A stretch of DNA of 6,469 bases from Candidatus Falkowiibacteriota bacterium. Lineage in GTDB: Bacteria; Patescibacteriota; Patescibacteriia; CAIXNZ01. Location: positions 1 through 6,469 of the forward strand of contig CAIXNZ010000054.1 of the NCBI GenBank assembly GCA_903920975.1, in the 5' to 3' direction. The first letter of the stretch is position 1. Every line of letters starts with the position of its first letter. The position numbers and the translations under genes are program-made. Shown piece by piece: positions 4,978 through 6,469 of the stretch. The notes under the pieces were generated by a model that was given only the letters and a program-made list of their open reading frames with translations, ran no database searches and had not been told where the DNA came from.

Positions 4978-6468
4978 CTCCACATTCTCATCCATTGAGG
5001 CCTGCGGATAATTGGCTTTTTCTTTAAATAATCTTTTCTTCAAAGCGCCGGCAAAGGTAAATATTTCCTGTGATTTTAAAAGCATGGCCACAACAATAAA
5101 AACCGCGATACCAACTAAGCCTGCCAGCAAACCTTGCAAAAATACTCCTAAAAACGTCTCTGTGCCAAAATATGGCTCAATGCCGAATTTCATAAATTGA
5201 GTTGTTACGGCCAAAGCCAAAGTGGCTAAAGAAATTTTTAAAACAGAGATAATAATATTTTTTTCATCAAGGCCATCTGTTCTGGTACGCAAAGCCAGCC
5301 ACAATAAAATAAAATTTAAAATTGAGGAAATGGAAAATGCTAAAGCCAAACCAGAAACCCCAAAATTAAAACCGTAGCTCCCTATTTCAAATGGTTTGGT
5401 TAAATATAAACTTAAAAAGATATTTATTACTGCAGAAATCAAGCCCAGGATAAAAGGCGTAGCAGCATTGGAAAAAGCATAAAATCCCCGAATCAATAAA
5501 GGAATCAAGGCTTGAGCAAAAAGACCTAAAGAAAACATGGCCAAAGTTTCCATGGTCAAAACAGTATCTTCCCAGGTAAAAGCGCCTGTGCCCAAAATCA
5601 CACGCACTATCTGGGCGCGTAAGATCAAAATCAAAGCTGAAACCGGAATTAAAAAAAACAAAATTTCTCTGGTGGTATTGGAAAAACTATGGACAAATTC
5701 CTTTTTATCTTCTTTGAGCGCTAAGGCTGACAAAGTTGGAAAGGCGGCTATGGCGAAAGAAACTCCGAAAATACCGATAGGAAATGATTGTAAATTGTTA
5801 GCCAGATTAAAAACCGACAAAGAGCCAGAAGCTAAAGTCGAAGCCACAATTGTTATGACGACCAAATTTATCTGATTAATGCCGAGAGTCAAAGTTCTGG
5901 GAATCATCATTTTACCGATTTCTCTGATACCAGTGTCTTTCAAATTAAATTTAAATTTATACTTGAAGCCCAAAAATTTGCACGAAGGAATTTGCACAAT
6001 CATGTGCAAAAAAGCGCCTAAAACAACGCCATAGGCCAAACCATAAACACCCCAATATCTGACAAAAACCAAAGCGCCAATGATTATGCCAACATTATAA
6101 AAAATCGGAGCAAATGAATAAACAATAAATCTTTTGAATGATTGTAAAATACTGCCAAAAACACTGCTGACACCCAAAAATAAAGGACTTAAAAACATTA
6201 TTCTAGTTAGCATTGTCGTGGTGGCCATTTTTTCGGCATCAAAACCAGGCGTGATTAATTTCATTATTTGCGGTGCAAAAATAAAAAATATTCCGCAAAC
6301 AATTAGTAAACCGATAACCAAAATATTAAGTATTTCGCTAACCAATTGCCAAGCTTTTTCCTCACCCTTGGTTTGCAAATATTTTGTAAAGATGGGGATA
6401 AAACCGGCGGATAAAGCGCCCAAGATCAATAAATTGAAAATTAAATCAGGAATTCTAAAAGCCGCATA
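4972..6468 (-). CDS. murJ: Lipid II flippase MurJ (MviN), 5' partial
   Basis: MurJ is the MOP-superfamily membrane protein that flips lipid II across the cytoplasmic membrane for peptidoglycan synthesis. The frame stays open to the right edge. The 13 codons beyond the TTG at 6429 read YAAFRIPDLIFNL, a normal continuation of the family's first segments, so that TTG is internal and the start is outside. The visible 498 residues show 13 hydrophobic blocks at roughly 6-30, 42-74, 83-107, 114-137, 140-163, 192-226, 229-249, 268-292, 307-332, 337-356, 370-393, 405-428 and 439-463. This fits helices 2-14 of the 14-helix MurJ fold with helix 1 missing at the edge. Typical motifs are the LGALSAGFIP stretch, ILRAQIVRVILGTGAF and LIRGFYAFSNAATPF. 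The catalytically important first-helix arginines lie off-window. A charged cytoplasmic tail (KKRLFKEK...ENVEV) ends the protein. It is followed by the heptamer repeat and terminator. Confidence 0.95.
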   Translation of the reverse strand, partial: YAAFRIPDLIFNLLILGALSAGFIPIFTKYLQTKGEEKAWQLVSEILNILVIGLLIVCGIFFIFAPQIMKLITPGFDAEKMATTTMLTRIMFLSPLFLGVSSVFGSILQSFKRFIVYSFAPIFYNVGIIIGALVFVRYWGVYGLAYGVVLGAFLHMIVQIPSCKFLGFKYKFKFNLKDTGIREIGKMMIPRTLTLGINQINLVVITIVASTLASGSLSVFNLANNLQSFPIGIFGVSFAIAAFPTLSALALKEDKKEFVHSFSNTTREILFFLIPVSALILILRAQIVRVILGTGAFTWEDTVLTMETLAMFSLGLFAQALIPLLIRGFYAFSNAATPFILGLISAVINIFLSLYLTKPFEIGSYGFNFGVSGLALAFSISSILNFILLWLALRTRTDGLDEKNIIISVLKISLATLALAVTTQFMKFGIEPYFGTETFLGVFLQGLLAGLVGIAVFIVVAMLLKSQEIFTFAGALKKRLFKEKANYPQASMDENVEV

Positions 6469-6469
6469 A

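Noticed and set aside
6427..6429. TTG at 6429 as the start of murJ
   Set aside because: The frame continues to the right edge with the conserved helix-2 sequence of MurJ; the TTG encodes an internal Leu.
5012..6469. Plus-strand open frames opposite murJ (5012-5200, 5537-5875, 6134-6469)
   Set aside because: Lys/Thr/Ile-rich shadows of a hydrophobic membrane protein gene.

Overview
The window looks like a chromosomal segment from an AT-rich bacterium. It probably belongs to the Candidate Phyla Radiation (Patescibacteria), judging from AT-rich codon use, the character of the protein sequences, tiny intergenic gaps, leaderless-looking starts and a palindromic intergenic repeat. That placement is inference; no 16S or marker tree is available here. 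The code looks standard (table 11): Trp is TGG, and the visible stops are TAA and TAG.

Layout, left to right. (1) 2-514 (+): the 3' end of an unrecognised gene cut by the left edge. (2) 521-549: a GC-rich hairpin between the convergent ends of that gene and recJ, with T-runs on both strands, so it can terminate both. (3) 569-2284 (-): recJ. (4) 2301-2408 (-): a 35-codon single-helix membrane peptide gene missed by ordinary length cut-offs. A near-consensus sigma70-type promoter inside the 3' end of lepA would start its transcript on the A of its ATG. (5) 2423-4288 (-): lepA (EF4), with its own promoter and a roughly 2-nt leader. (6) 4383-4586 (-): a 67-residue acidic protein of unknown function, with a consensus promoter, a roughly 200-nt leader containing hairpins, a strong Shine-Dalgarno and its own terminator. 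(7) 4837-4932: the murJ terminator, whose outer 12-bp stem encloses a 62-bp twin-palindrome element. (8) 4943-4977: a degenerate heptamer repeat beginning at the murJ stop codon. (9) 4972-6468 (-): murJ/mviN, cut by the right edge.

The minus-strand genes all point the same way but divide into at least three transcription units, each separated by a terminator followed closely by a promoter: murJ; the 67-aa gene; and lepA, with the small peptide gene and recJ possibly co-transcribed from it or driven by the internal promoter. The known genes are housekeeping: lipid II flipping (MurJ), translation (LepA) and DNA repair (RecJ). The unusual material is in the regulatory and intergenic DNA: two predicted (near-)leaderless starts, one long structured leader, and the palindromic element nested in a terminator. 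No CRISPR array, tRNA, rRNA, transposase or obvious defence system is visible.
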